A stretch of 64,000 nt of DNA, from assembly GCA_021791495.1 (NCBI GenBank), contig JAJYWN010000005.1:39366-103365 (forward strand), written 5' to 3'. Source of the stretch: Bacillota bacterium. GTDB lineage: Bacteria > Bacillota > Sulfobacillia > JAJYWN01. This document shows, piece after piece, positions 42,610-54,091 of the stretch. Positions within the stretch are counted from its first letter, which is position 1; every line of letters begins with the position of its first letter. The notes under the pieces are model-generated. The model saw only the letters and a program-made list of their open reading frames with translations. It had not been told where the DNA came from and made no database searches. Made by a program: the position numbers and the translations under genes.

Positions 42610-43008
42610 TCAGCGCTGGCATAGCTCGTAGAGCACGCCGAAGCTGGACTTGGGGTGCACGAAGGCGATCCTGGCGCCGCCGGCCCCCTGGCGCGGTGTC
42701 GCGTCGATGAGCCGGACCCCCGTCGCCGCCAATTGAGCCAAAGCGGCCTCGATGTCATCCACCAGGAATGCCACGTGGTGGAGGCCCTCGCCCCGGCTCT
42801 CAATGGACTTGGCGACCGGGCTTTCCGGATCGGTGGGCTCCAAGAGTTCAATGCGCGTGTCCCCCACCGGGATCATGGCCACCTTCACCCTCTGATCGGG
42901 GACTTCCTCCACATGGGCCACCGCCAGTCCGGCGGCGTCCCGGTAGAAAGCCAGCGCGGCCTCAAGGCTGCGCACGGCGATGCCCAGATGGTCCACCTTC
43001 TTCAGCAT
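42610..43008 (-). CDS. mce: Methylmalonyl-CoA epimerase
   Basis: A 132-residue glyoxalase-fold protein. VDHLGIAVRSLEAALAFYRD, TRIELLEPTDPESPVAKSIESRGEGLHHVAF and the closing FGVLYELCQR are the epimerase signature with the metal-binding His and Glu. It interconverts (R)- and (S)-methylmalonyl-CoA, needed to join mutase and decarboxylase. It lies directly (1 base) after the B12-binding subunit gene. Confidence 0.95.
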   Translation of the reverse strand: MLKKVDHLGIAVRSLEAALAFYRDAAGLAVAHVEEVPDQRVKVAMIPVGDTRIELLEPTDPESPVAKSIESRGEGLHHVAFLVDDIEAALAQLAATGVRLIDATPRQGAGGARIAFVHPKSSFGVLYELCQR

Positions 43009-43446
43009 CTATGCCCCTCCCCCTGAAAGCCGGCGCCGGATGAACTCCACCACCGCACCGGTGGGCGTGCCTGGAGTGAAAACTTCCGTGATCCCCGCCT
43101 CTTTCAGCGAGGTGATGTCTTTCTCCGGGATGACCCCGCCGCCCAGCACCAGCACATCCCCCATCCCCTTTTCGCGCAGCAGTTCGACCACGCGGGGGAA
43201 CAGGTGCCGGTGGGCGCCGGACAGGCTGGACAAACCGACCACCTGCACATCTTCCTGCAACGCCGCTTCGGCGATCTGCTCGGGCGTCTGGCGAAGGCCG
43301 GTGTAGATGACCTCCATCCCGGCGTCTCGCAGAGCCCGGGCGATTACTTTCGCACCGCGGTCGTGCCCGTCCAAGCCGGGCTTGGCGATGAGCACGCGGA
43401 TTTTCGCTTCGAGACCCACGCTGTCGGGCATGGAATGCACCCTCAC
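43009..43446 (-). CDS. mcmA2: Methylmalonyl-CoA mutase B12-binding subunit
   Basis: A 145-residue Rossmann-like cobalamin-binding domain with [18 protein letters not shown] (the DxHxxG motif), [13 protein letters not shown] and [11 protein letters not shown], the residues that hold the lower-ligand tail of adenosylcobalamin. It pairs with the large subunit encoded immediately upstream in a split mutase. The start is GTG. Confidence 0.95.
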   Translation of the reverse strand: MRVHSMPDSVGLEAKIRVLIAKPGLDGHDRGAKVIARALRDAGMEVIYTGLRQTPEQIAEAALQEDVQVVGLSSLSGAHRHLFPRVVELLREKGMGDVLVLGGGVIPEKDITSLKEAGITEVFTPGTPTGAVVEFIRRRLSGGGA

Positions 43447-43470
43447 CTTTGGAATTCGGAACGTGGCGCT

Positions 43471-45150
43471 CTAGAACGCCACGGCGGACCGGTATTCGCC
43501 GAAGACCCCTCGGAGGACGTCGATGATCTCCCCCAGGGTCGCGTAGGCACGCACTGCCCGCAGGATGGCCGGCATGACGTTCCCGCCACCCGCGGCCGTA
43601 TCTTTCAGAGCGGCCAGGGCCGCCGACGTCTGGGCGCTGTCGCGCCGCAGCCTTAACTCCGTCAGGCGCGCGCGCTGGCGCGCTTCCACCGCCGGGTCCA
43701 CTTCGAGGAGGTCGAAGGGGACCTGCGTCTCCGTCTGGAACCGGTTAACCCCCACCACCGTGCGCCGCCCGTCCTCAATCTCTTTCTGATAGCGGTAAGC
43801 GCTGTCCTGGATCTCGTTCTGGATGAACCCGCGCTCGATAGCGGCCACGGCCCCGCCCATGGCGTCTATCTTCTCGATATACTCGCGGGCCTTCGCCTCG
43901 ATCTGGGACGTCAGATACTCCACCAGATAGGAGCCCGCCAGCGGGTCCACCGAATCGGCCACGCCGCTCTCGTAAGCCACGATCTGCTGCGTACGCAGGG
44001 CGATGCGCACCGAGTCCTCAGACGGTAAGGCCAGAGCTTCGTCGCGCGAGTTCGTGTGGAGGGACTGCGTCCCGCCCAGAACAGCGGCCAGAGCCTGCAG
44101 CGCCACCCGCACCACATTGTTCTCCGGCTGTTGGGCCGTGAGGGTGGAGCCGGCGGTTTGAGTGTGGAAGCGGAGCATCCACGAGCGCGGGTTCCTGGCC
44201 CCGAAACGTTCCTTCATGAGGCGCGCCCACAGGCGGCGGGCGGCGCGGAATTTGGCCACTTCCTCGAAAAAGTCCATATGGGAGTTGAAGAAGAACGCCA
44301 GACGCGGACCGAAGGAGTCCACATCAAGGCCGGCGTCGCGCCCCGCCTGCACATAGGCGATGGCGTTGGCCAGGGTGAAAGCCACTTCCTGGGCGGCGGT
44401 GCACCCAGCCTCGCGCATGTGGTAACCGCTGATACTGATGCTGTTCCAGTTCGGCAACTCCCCGGCGCAATAGGCAAAGATGTCGGTGATGAGCCTCATG
44501 GACTGGCGCGGCGGGAAAATGTAGGTGCCGCGCGCCGCATATTCCTTCAGAATATCGTTCTGGATGGTCCCGTCCAGCGCTTTCACGTCCACACCCTGCT
44601 TTTCGGCCACCGCGATGTACATGGCGAGCAGGACCGCGGCCGGAGCGTTGATGGTCATGGACGTGCTGACCTTGTTCAAGGGGATACCGGCGAACAACGT
44701 TTCCATGTCTTCCAGGGAACTGATGGCCACCCCAACCCGGCCCACTTCCCCGTAGGCCATAGGGTGGTCGGAATCGTAACCGATCTGGGTGGGCAGGTCG
44801 AAGGCTACCGACAGGCCGGTCTGGCCTTGCTGCAGGAGGTACTTGTACCTGCGGTTGCTCTCCTCGGCGTCGCCGAACCCGGCGTATTGGCGCATGGTCC
44901 AAGCCCGCCCCCGGTACATGGTGGGTTGGACTCCGCGCGTGAAAGGATACTCCCCGGGAAAGCCGAGATCGCGCGCGTAATCTAGTTCGGGCGCGTCCAG
45001 GGGCGTGGCCGACCGCGGGACCGGGATACCCGATGCCGTGGAATATTCCTTCCGCTGCTCGGGGAACCGGGCCAGTGTTTTCGCCGCCGGGCCGGTTTCC
45101 CACGCTTCCTTCTGCTTCGCCAGTGAGGCCAGCTTCTCTTTATCGTACAT
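43471..45150 (-). CDS. mcmA1: Methylmalonyl-CoA mutase large subunit
   Basis: A 559-residue TIM-barrel subunit. The N-terminus [18 protein letters not shown] is typical of split mutases. [23 protein letters not shown] forms the substrate channel, and the [28 protein letters not shown] segment is strongly conserved. It isomerises succinyl-CoA and methylmalonyl-CoA using a radical from adenosylcobalamin. No meaB chaperone gene lies nearby. The Shine-Dalgarno is weak (GGGGGTCGAG), and an imperfect 10-base repeat TGCCCACTCG flanks the leader. Confidence 0.96.
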   Translation of the reverse strand: MYDKEKLASLAKQKEAWETGPAAKTLARFPEQRKEYSTASGIPVPRSATPLDAPELDYARDLGFPGEYPFTRGVQPTMYRGRAWTMRQYAGFGDAEESNRRYKYLLQQGQTGLSVAFDLPTQIGYDSDHPMAYGEVGRVGVAISSLEDMETLFAGIPLNKVSTSMTINAPAAVLLAMYIAVAEKQGVDVKALDGTIQNDILKEYAARGTYIFPPRQSMRLITDIFAYCAGELPNWNSISISGYHMREAGCTAAQEVAFTLANAIAYVQAGRDAGLDVDSFGPRLAFFFNSHMDFFEEVAKFRAARRLWARLMKERFGARNPRSWMLRFHTQTAGSTLTAQQPENNVVRVALQALAAVLGGTQSLHTNSRDEALALPSEDSVRIALRTQQIVAYESGVADSVDPLAGSYLVEYLTSQIEAKAREYIEKIDAMGGAVAAIERGFIQNEIQDSAYRYQKEIEDGRRTVVGVNRFQTETQVPFDLLEVDPAVEARQRARLTELRLRRDSAQTSAALAALKDTAAGGGNVMPAILRAVRAYATLGEIIDVLRGVFGEYRSAVAF

Positions 45151-45233
45151 CTGCCCACTCGACCCCCGGATTAGGCGCGTTCAGCCAAGTACTATTGCCC
45201 ACTCGGCGCGCTTTTTCCTTCTCTCACCAAACA

Positions 45234-45276
45234 GCCGCCGGCGGGGGAGGCCTTCATCGGCGGCCCCGCCGGCGGC
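45234..45276 (-). terminator. GC-rich hairpin after gdhA
   Basis: GCCGCCGGCGGGG and CCCCGCCGGCGGC form a perfect 13-base stem with a 17-base loop. On the minus strand TGTTTGG follows, a weak U tail. It lies 24 bases past the gdhA stop and probably ends that transcript or reduces readthrough into the mutase genes. Confidence 0.65.
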
Positions 45277-45299
45277 GTGAGATGCTCGGGAACAGGGAC

Positions 45300-46553
<1,254 letters not shown>

Positions 46554-46668
46554 TTCAATGCTCCTCCTTCGGCTGTGTCTGGAGTGTCAAATCCAAACAA
46601 GGACCGTGCAACGTTAGTCATTTCACCGCCAGAACTGTTCCTTCCGCAACACCCCTTCCGGCATCCCT

Positions 46669-47226
46669 CTAGACACGGGACGCTTCCGCCTGAGCCGCGG
46701 AGAAACCGGCTGCCAATGCGCGCCGGTTCAGGTCCTCAGTGCCTTTCGGGACCCTGGCCAGGACGGCTTTCTCCAAACTCTCCCTGCTGACCACGCCGGT
46801 AACGGCGCAGAGAAAACCAAGGGCGACGATATTGGCCACGATCTCCCGCCCGAGGTCGCGGGCCAGCCCGGTAATAGGGCCCCCGCGTACGTGGCTGGCT
46901 TGGAAACTCGGGGTGCCACCGGCCGTCACGTTCGTGGAATCGATGACAATGATGCCGTCGTCCTTCAGGCTGGGGGCGTACTTGTCGTAGGCTTCCTGGT
47001 TCATGGCCAAAAGGACGTCGGGCCGCTCGACTTTCGGATAGTCGATCTCGCCATCGGCGATAATCACTTCGGCCTTGGAAGCTCCGCCCCTTGACTCCGG
47101 GCCATACGACTGGGACTGCACCGCGTTGGCGCCGTCATAGATCGCGGCGGCTTCGGCCAGGATGATGCCGGCGAGGATGATGCCCTGTCCACCCTCTCCC
47201 GAAAGCCTGACTTCTGTCCGTCTCAT
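46669..47226 (-). CDS. korC: 2-oxoglutarate:ferredoxin oxidoreductase gamma subunit
   Basis: A 185-residue protein of the 2-oxoacid:acceptor oxidoreductase gamma family: GEGGQGIILAGIILAEAAAIYDGANAVQSQSYGPESRGGASKAEVI near the N-terminus and DLLLAMNQEAYDKYAP after. It completes the four-subunit enzyme with KorA, KorB and KorD. The ATG overlaps the korB stop (ATGA), so it is coupled. Confidence 0.93.
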   Translation of the reverse strand: MRRTEVRLSGEGGQGIILAGIILAEAAAIYDGANAVQSQSYGPESRGGASKAEVIIADGEIDYPKVERPDVLLAMNQEAYDKYAPSLKDDGIIVIDSTNVTAGGTPSFQASHVRGGPITGLARDLGREIVANIVALGFLCAVTGVVSRESLEKAVLARVPKGTEDLNRRALAAGFSAAQAEASRV

Positions 47227-48047
47227 CGTGACTCTCCTTGCCGGCCAAGCCTGCCGATCAACTGGGCGTAGACTTCGGTGTACTCGGGTACAGTCTGGTT
47301 CACGAACTCCCCAGTGACGATCTTGTCCTCACGCTCGGCCGGCTCCATGTCTTTCGCCTGTTCGATGCTGATGGAATTCCGCTTCTGCCACTCCAGCATG
47401 GCCGGGGCGGCTCCCAGACGGTTGCGCCGGCCATAGTAGGTCGGGCATTGGGAGACGGCCTCGATGAAGGAGAAACCCTTGTGGGCCAAGCCGCGTCCGA
47501 TGTACGTCGTCAGTTGCCGGACATGGTAGGCCGTGGACCGGGCGACGTAGGTGGCCCCGGCCGCCGACGCCAAGGCACACAAGTCGAAGGGACGTTCCAG
47601 GTTCCCATAAGGAGCCGTAGTGGCGAACCGGGACGTGGGGGTCATGGGCGAATACTGCCCGCTGGTCATCCCGTAGACGCTGTTATTGAAGACCACGGTG
47701 GTGATGTCGATGTTGCGCCGGGCGGCGTGGATCAGGTGGTTCCCGCCGATGGCCGCGGTGTCGCCATCGCCCGTGAGCACGACGATCTTCATGTCGGGGC
47801 GGACCATCTTCAGCCCGGTGGCGAAAGGCAGCGCCCGGCCATGGGTGGTGTGCAAGGTGCAAAAGTCGACGTAACCGGTGGCCCGCGACGCGCAACCGAT
47901 ACCGGATATCACGGCCACGTTGTTCTGGTCCAAACCGGCGATATCGATGGCGCGGAGGACAGCCCCCAGGATGATGCCGTGGCCGCAGCCCGGGCACCAA
48001 ATGTGGGGCATGTAGTATTCTCTGAGATAGCGGTGAATGTCTCCCAT
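47223..48047 (-). CDS. korB: 2-oxoglutarate:ferredoxin oxidoreductase beta subunit
   Basis: A 274-residue thiamine-diphosphate subunit. IWCPGCGHGIILGAVLRAID, VISGIGCASRATGYVDF, and VLTGDGDTAAIGGNHLIHAARRNIDITTVVFNNSVYGMTSGQ carry the TPP/Mg site. It oxidises 2-oxoglutarate to succinyl-CoA with reduced ferredoxin. The start is taken as ATG with GGAGGAGG 5 bases before; the TTG six codons upstream overlaps korA and is an alternative. Confidence 0.95.
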   Translation of the reverse strand: MGDIHRYLREYYMPHIWCPGCGHGIILGAVLRAIDIAGLDQNNVAVISGIGCASRATGYVDFCTLHTTHGRALPFATGLKMVRPDMKIVVLTGDGDTAAIGGNHLIHAARRNIDITTVVFNNSVYGMTSGQYSPMTPTSRFATTAPYGNLERPFDLCALASAAGATYVARSTAYHVRQLTTYIGRGLAHKGFSFIEAVSQCPTYYGRRNRLGAAPAMLEWQKRNSISIEQAKDMEPAEREDKIVTGEFVNQTVPEYTEVYAQLIGRLGRQGESR

Positions 48048-48061
48048 GGCGGCCTCCTCCG

Positions 48062-49258
48062 TCAAACCTTGCGGCCGGTCAGCCGCAACAGAGCGTCAAG
48101 CACTTCGGACGGGCGCATCAGTTCGCCGCCTACCCGGCCGTACTGCTGTACCGGGCAGTGCCCCGCCGCCGCTCGTTCGACTTCCAAGGAAAGCTGCCCC
48201 AGGTTCAACTCGACCACCAGGATACCCTTCACCTTGGCCGCCAGCGACGCCACCGCCTGGAAGGGGAAAGGCCAGATGGTCGTGGGCCGGAATAAGCCGG
48301 CGGCCACACCCATCTCGCGTGCCAGGCGCACCGCCCGCAGGGCGCTGCGGGCCGCCCCGCCGTAGCTGACGACCAGGTACTCGGCGTCGTCCACCAGCTC
48401 GTTTCGGTTCAGTTCGAGCTGGGGTGCGGCTTTTTCCACCTTTCGGCTCAGCCGGCGCACCAGGAATTCGGCCTCGGGACCGGGGCCGATGGGAAGGCCA
48501 TTTTTCCCGTGGGTCAGGCCCGTGACGTGATAGCGGTATCCCGTGCCGAAATCCGCCATCTCCGGGACGTACGCATCATCACCGGCAGGCGCGCCTGGCG
48601 GAGGACCATACGCGATATACTCCCCGGGCGGGACCGACGGGCGCGGACGGTCCACGACCCGGACCTCTCCCGGAGAGGGCAAGGCCACTTTCTCGCGCAT
48701 GTGGGCCACCACTTCGTCCATCAACAGGATGACCGGCGTCCGCAGAGCCTCAGCGGTATTGAAAGCCTTCACCGTCAGTTCAAAGACTTCCGAAACCGTG
48801 GAGGGACAGAAGGCGACGGCCGGGTGGTCCCCGTGGGTGCCCCATCGGGCCTGCATCACATCGCCCTGGGCCGGTGCGGTGGGCAGCCCGCTACTGGGGC
48901 CACCCCGCTGGGCGTCTACGATCACGCACGGGATTTCCGTGAAAGCGGCGAAGCCCAGGTTCTCCTGTTTCAGTGAGAACCCGGGACCGCTGGTAGCCGT
49001 CATGGCCTTGGCTCCGCCCAGAGAAGCGCCGATGACGGCGGCCATGCTGGCGATCTCGTCTTCCATCTGGATGAACCGCCCGCCGTGGCGCGGGAGCATC
49101 TCCGACATGAGTTCGGCGATTTCGGTGGAAGGAGTGATCGGATAGCCGGCGAAGAAGCGGCACCCGGCGGCGATGGCGCCTTCGGCGCAAGCTTCGTTTC
49201 CCTGCAGGAGCCGCGACCGTCCGGTAGCGGCGGAGGTTGGCTCGGGTACGGCGCTCAC
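48062..49258 (-). CDS. korA: 2-oxoglutarate:ferredoxin oxidoreductase alpha subunit
   Basis: A 398-residue subunit. GNEACAEGAIAAGCRFFAGYPITPSTEIAELMSEMLP, MEDEIASMAAVIGASLGGAKAMTATSGPGFSLKQENLGFA and QRGGPSSGLPTAPAQGDVMQARWGTHGDHP are typical of KorA and relatives acting on 2-oxoglutarate rather than pyruvate. The start is GTG overlapping the korD stop (GTGA). Confidence 0.95.
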   Translation of the reverse strand: MSAVPEPTSAATGRSRLLQGNEACAEGAIAAGCRFFAGYPITPSTEIAELMSEMLPRHGGRFIQMEDEIASMAAVIGASLGGAKAMTATSGPGFSLKQENLGFAAFTEIPCVIVDAQRGGPSSGLPTAPAQGDVMQARWGTHGDHPAVAFCPSTVSEVFELTVKAFNTAEALRTPVILLMDEVVAHMREKVALPSPGEVRVVDRPRPSVPPGEYIAYGPPPGAPAGDDAYVPEMADFGTGYRYHVTGLTHGKNGLPIGPGPEAEFLVRRLSRKVEKAAPQLELNRNELVDDAEYLVVSYGGAARSALRAVRLAREMGVAAGLFRPTTIWPFPFQAVASLAAKVKGILVVELNLGQLSLEVERAAAGHCPVQQYGRVGGELMRPSEVLDALLRLTGRKV

Positions 49259-49515
49259 CGCGACCCGCCCCCTTTCTGGGCGACAGAAGTCGAAGTCGCG
49301 GACAACCCTTTCGCACGCCGCCTGGTCAGAGTGATGGCGAAATCAGGGCACAGGAGCTCGCAATTTTCGCAGAGGATGCAGGCTTCGGGCTTAACGACAC
49401 TGGCCTTACCTGCCGCGTTCCTGGCCAGAACCTTTTTCGGGCAGTAGTTGATGCAGATATCGCAACCTTTGCACCATGCTTCGTTGACGACGACAGGTGC
49501 CTTATCCTCGGGCAA
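49255..49515 (-). CDS. korD: 2-oxoglutarate:ferredoxin oxidoreductase delta subunit (4Fe-4S)
   Basis: An 86-residue ferredoxin-like subunit with two [4Fe-4S] motifs, CKGCDICINYCPKKV and CILCENCELLCPDFA. It passes electrons from the TPP centre to ferredoxin. The start is placed at TTG with GGGGGA 9 bases upstream since the longer ORF adds unconserved residues. It is the first gene of the korDABC unit and follows a strong promoter. Confidence 0.9.
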   Translation of the reverse strand: MPEDKAPVVVNEAWCKGCDICINYCPKKVLARNAAGKASVVKPEACILCENCELLCPDFAITLTRRRAKGLSATSTSVAQKGGGSR

Positions 49516-49589
49516 TCCGGGCTTCCCCCTTACGGGCCTTGTACATGAACAGGCAGCGAAATGGACCCGTGGCCCCGTTCCACGCGTCC

Positions 49590-49619
49590 ATTCTACCGCC
49601 TGTGAGGTCACATAATCAA
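49590..49619 (-). promoter_or_regulatory. Sigma-A promoter of korDABC with palindromic operator
   Basis: On the minus strand TTGATT (49614-49619), 18 bases and TAGAAT (49590-49595). The spacer contains TGTGACCTCACA (49601-49612), a palindrome except at its two central bases, which could bind a repressor. The half sites resemble those of CRP/FNR and Rex but the centre is too short for either. Confidence 0.65.
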
Positions 49620-49716
49620 GATAGCAGTGGCAAGTTGGCCTATTTCACGACAACCAAGTGACGGTCCTTGTCACACCGCGTCGGACTTTCGACCTTTGCC
49701 CTCTTCCTCACCGCGC

Positions 49717-49995
49717 TTATTCCCTGACGCCGATGACGCCCGACTTAGCCATGTCCACTTCCACCTTATCGGCGATGCGCACGCGCAGGTGGTCGTCGAA
49801 GATCTCGGCGATGGTGCCGTACATCCCGCCCGCGGTCACGACCCGGTCGCCCTTCTTCAAGGCGGCCAGCATCTCCCGGCGCTTCTTGTCGGCCTGCTGC
49901 TGCGGGCGGATCAGGAAGAAATAAAACACCGCGAACAGGAGAATGAGTGGTAAGAACTGCGCTATCTGTTTTTCCAAGAGACTTGCCCCCTCCAT
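49717..49995 (-). CDS. yajC: Preprotein translocase subunit YajC
   Basis: A 92-residue bitopic protein: an N-terminal membrane helix (QFLPLILLFAVFYFFLIRPQQ) followed by KKRREMLAALKKGDRVVTAGGMYGTI, a highly conserved segment. It associates with SecDF in the export channel. Its location after tgt and queA is common in bacteria. A GTGAC/GTCAC hairpin follows its stop and may weakly end transcription. Confidence 0.95.
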   Translation of the reverse strand: MEGASLLEKQIAQFLPLILLFAVFYFFLIRPQQQADKKRREMLAALKKGDRVVTAGGMYGTIAEIFDDHLRVRIADKVEVDMAKSGVIGVRE

Positions 49996-50050
49996 CTGCG
50001 ACCGCCGCGCCGGCCCGGAAGGCCGCCGGCGCTCTCTTCGATTTCTCGTT

Positions 50051-52379
<2,329 letters not shown>

Positions 52380-52415
52380 ATCCCAACCCCAGGGTCGGAT
52401 CGCCTTTACTGACCG

Positions 52416-53825
52416 TTAAGGGGCTACCGGCCAGTTTCCGACCTTTACCCCTTGATAGTAGTACTGGATGATGTCACGATAGCTTTTCCCCTGCTGGGCG
52501 AGGGTATTCGCCCCGTACTGGGAGAGACCCAGCCCGTGGCCCCACCCGTGCCCGTCGATCTCCACCGAGGCCGGCACTAGCTGGCTGGACGCCACGGTAA
52601 ACTGGTCGGGGCGGTACAGGCTGCCGTCGATGCCAAGGGCGTAGGCGCTGCCAACTTTGGTATCCACCACGTTACCGCCGGCGCCGATGGCCGACACCGC
52701 CCCGCCGTGGGCCAGGTCCGTGGACAGGCTGTCCCAGTGGGCGTCCAGCGGTTTGAACTCGATGAGGGTGCTGTTTAATCCCAGTGCCCGCCGCAGGTCT
52801 TCCGACCGGATATCCGCGGTCCCGTTGGTCCCTGTAACCCGTGCCGAACTCCAACGACCGGAGACACCTTTCTGACCGGCGTGCTCGATGCGGTAAACGT
52901 TCCCGACGTTGACGCCTTTGGCCGCCAGGGCGGCGGTCACCTGGGCCATGGTGAAAGTGGACTGCCAAGTGAACTTGGGCGAGTTCTGGTCGAAGTCGGG
53001 AACGCCCTTGATATAGGGCAAGGCGAAGCTCCAGACGATCTCACTGTTCTCGGTGTAGCCCCCGGAGGCAGAGTGGAAATAGGCGGCGATGACCTGGCCG
53101 TTGTACAGCGCCACCTGGCTCTTCGTCTGGTCCACGGCAGCGGTGGCCCGCGGGTCCTCGGCATTCACGCCTCCGTAGACCTGAGATTCGTCGGTGTTGA
53201 CCAGATCGTAGCCGAGGCTGGTGGACTTGCTGTTCAGCTTCGAGTAAATGGCATAAGAACGCGCCGCCACAGCCTGCGCCTTCAAGGCTTCCGGCGGCCA
53301 GTTCGCGGGCATTTCACGGGGGACGACCCCGTAGACGTACAGCTCTACGGAAAGACTGTTGATCAGGGCCAAGGCCCCTTCCGATTCCTTGCGCACTTCA
53401 AGGGTGCCCCGATAGCGCGCCGTCCCGCCGACGGTGAGGAACTGGTCGGGGGTGGCGGTGGCCGGCTGGGCCAGGACCAGTGGTCCGGCAAAAAACCCGG
53501 GTTCGGGCACCGGTTGGCCTGAAGTGGAGGTGATGGCCACTCCGGCGGAGGCCGGGGCGAACTGCCAGGACAGGCCGGGCTTGGCTGTGCCGATGACCTT
53601 ACCCGTGGACAGGTCGGTGATGGTGAAGCCGGCCGGTGAGGCGATACTGATCGAAGTCCGGCCACGCAAGACGGCCACACGGATGAGGTCGTTGCCGGCG
53701 GCGCTGCTCCGGGCGGACGTTAGAGCCGTCACGACCAGGGCCACTACCAAAGTCAGGGCCGCCGCCACACGTTTGGGTCGAAAAAGGGTGCGTAGACTCG
53801 TGGAAGGGTCCTCCTTCGCCAACAT
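52416..53825 (-). CDS. spoIID: SpoIID/LytB-domain lytic transglycosylase
   Basis: A protein of about 469 residues with one N-terminal membrane anchor (VAAALTLVVALVVTALTSA) and the SpoIID domain: YVYGVVPREMPANWPPEALKAQAVAARSYAIY (with the catalytic Glu in PPEALKAQ), VDQTKSQVALYNGQVIAAYFHSASGGYTENSEIVW and the C-terminal DGHGWGHGLGLSQYGA. SpoIID-type enzymes open stem-stripped glycan strands during engulfment. Several paralogues occur in spore formers, so the exact role is uncertain. An ATG at 53825 is preferred over the GTG at 53891, which lacks a ribosome site. Confidence 0.88.
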   Translation of the reverse strand: MLAKEDPSTSLRTLFRPKRVAAALTLVVALVVTALTSARSSAAGNDLIRVAVLRGRTSISIASPAGFTITDLSTGKVIGTAKPGLSWQFAPASAGVAITSTSGQPVPEPGFFAGPLVLAQPATATPDQFLTVGGTARYRGTLEVRKESEGALALINSLSVELYVYGVVPREMPANWPPEALKAQAVAARSYAIYSKLNSKSTSLGYDLVNTDESQVYGGVNAEDPRATAAVDQTKSQVALYNGQVIAAYFHSASGGYTENSEIVWSFALPYIKGVPDFDQNSPKFTWQSTFTMAQVTAALAAKGVNVGNVYRIEHAGQKGVSGRWSSARVTGTNGTADIRSEDLRRALGLNSTLIEFKPLDAHWDSLSTDLAHGGAVSAIGAGGNVVDTKVGSAYALGIDGSLYRPDQFTVASSQLVPASVEIDGHGWGHGLGLSQYGANTLAQQGKSYRDIIQYYYQGVKVGNWPVAP

Positions 53826-53924
53826 CTGACACGGACTTCGCCACCTGGCCGGATTAGACCTGCTACGCCCAAGAATCAGGGATGGCGGCACCTAAGGTGT
53901 GAAGGCGCTGCGCGGGAATGCGAA

Positions 53925-53945
53925 GGGCGAGCGCAAGGCTCGCCC
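53925..53945 (-). terminator. Hairpin between rsgI and spoIID
   Basis: GGGCGAGC-GCAAG-GCTCGCCC is a perfect 8-base stem with a 5-base loop, followed on the minus strand by TTCGCATTCCC. It probably ends the sigI-rsgI transcript, though its U tail is weak. The rest of 53892-54081 has no gene. Confidence 0.5.
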
Positions 53946-54047
53946 CGCTTCCCTTCCCGTATTGTCTTCGGTTTCCGCCGCCTGCCGTGACGGCCGAGCG
54001 TCCTTGCTCGGTTCTCCGCCGGGGCCGGTTTGCCGGCGTCACCTCTT

Positions 54048-54091
54048 GCCAGTGCCCTGCCAGTGTCGTGCCAGTGTCGTGCTAGTGTCCC
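54048..54091. repeat. Four tandem 11-bp repeats overlapping the rsgI stop
   Basis: GCCAGTGCCCT, GCCAGTGTCGT, GCCAGTGTCGT and GCTAGTGTCCC stand head to tail. The fourth contains the rsgI stop codon, where CTA on the plus strand replaces CCA. The tract could be slippage-prone and alter the C-terminal end of RsgI. Confidence 0.7.

Noticed and set aside
42522-42851. N-terminal 110 residues of the 626-residue mmdA ORF
   Set aside because: They overlap mce in another frame; the TTG with AGAGGTG gives the expected family length.
49601-49612. CRP or Rex site in the korD promoter
   Set aside because: The central spacing of two bases does not fit either regulator; kept only as an unknown palindrome.
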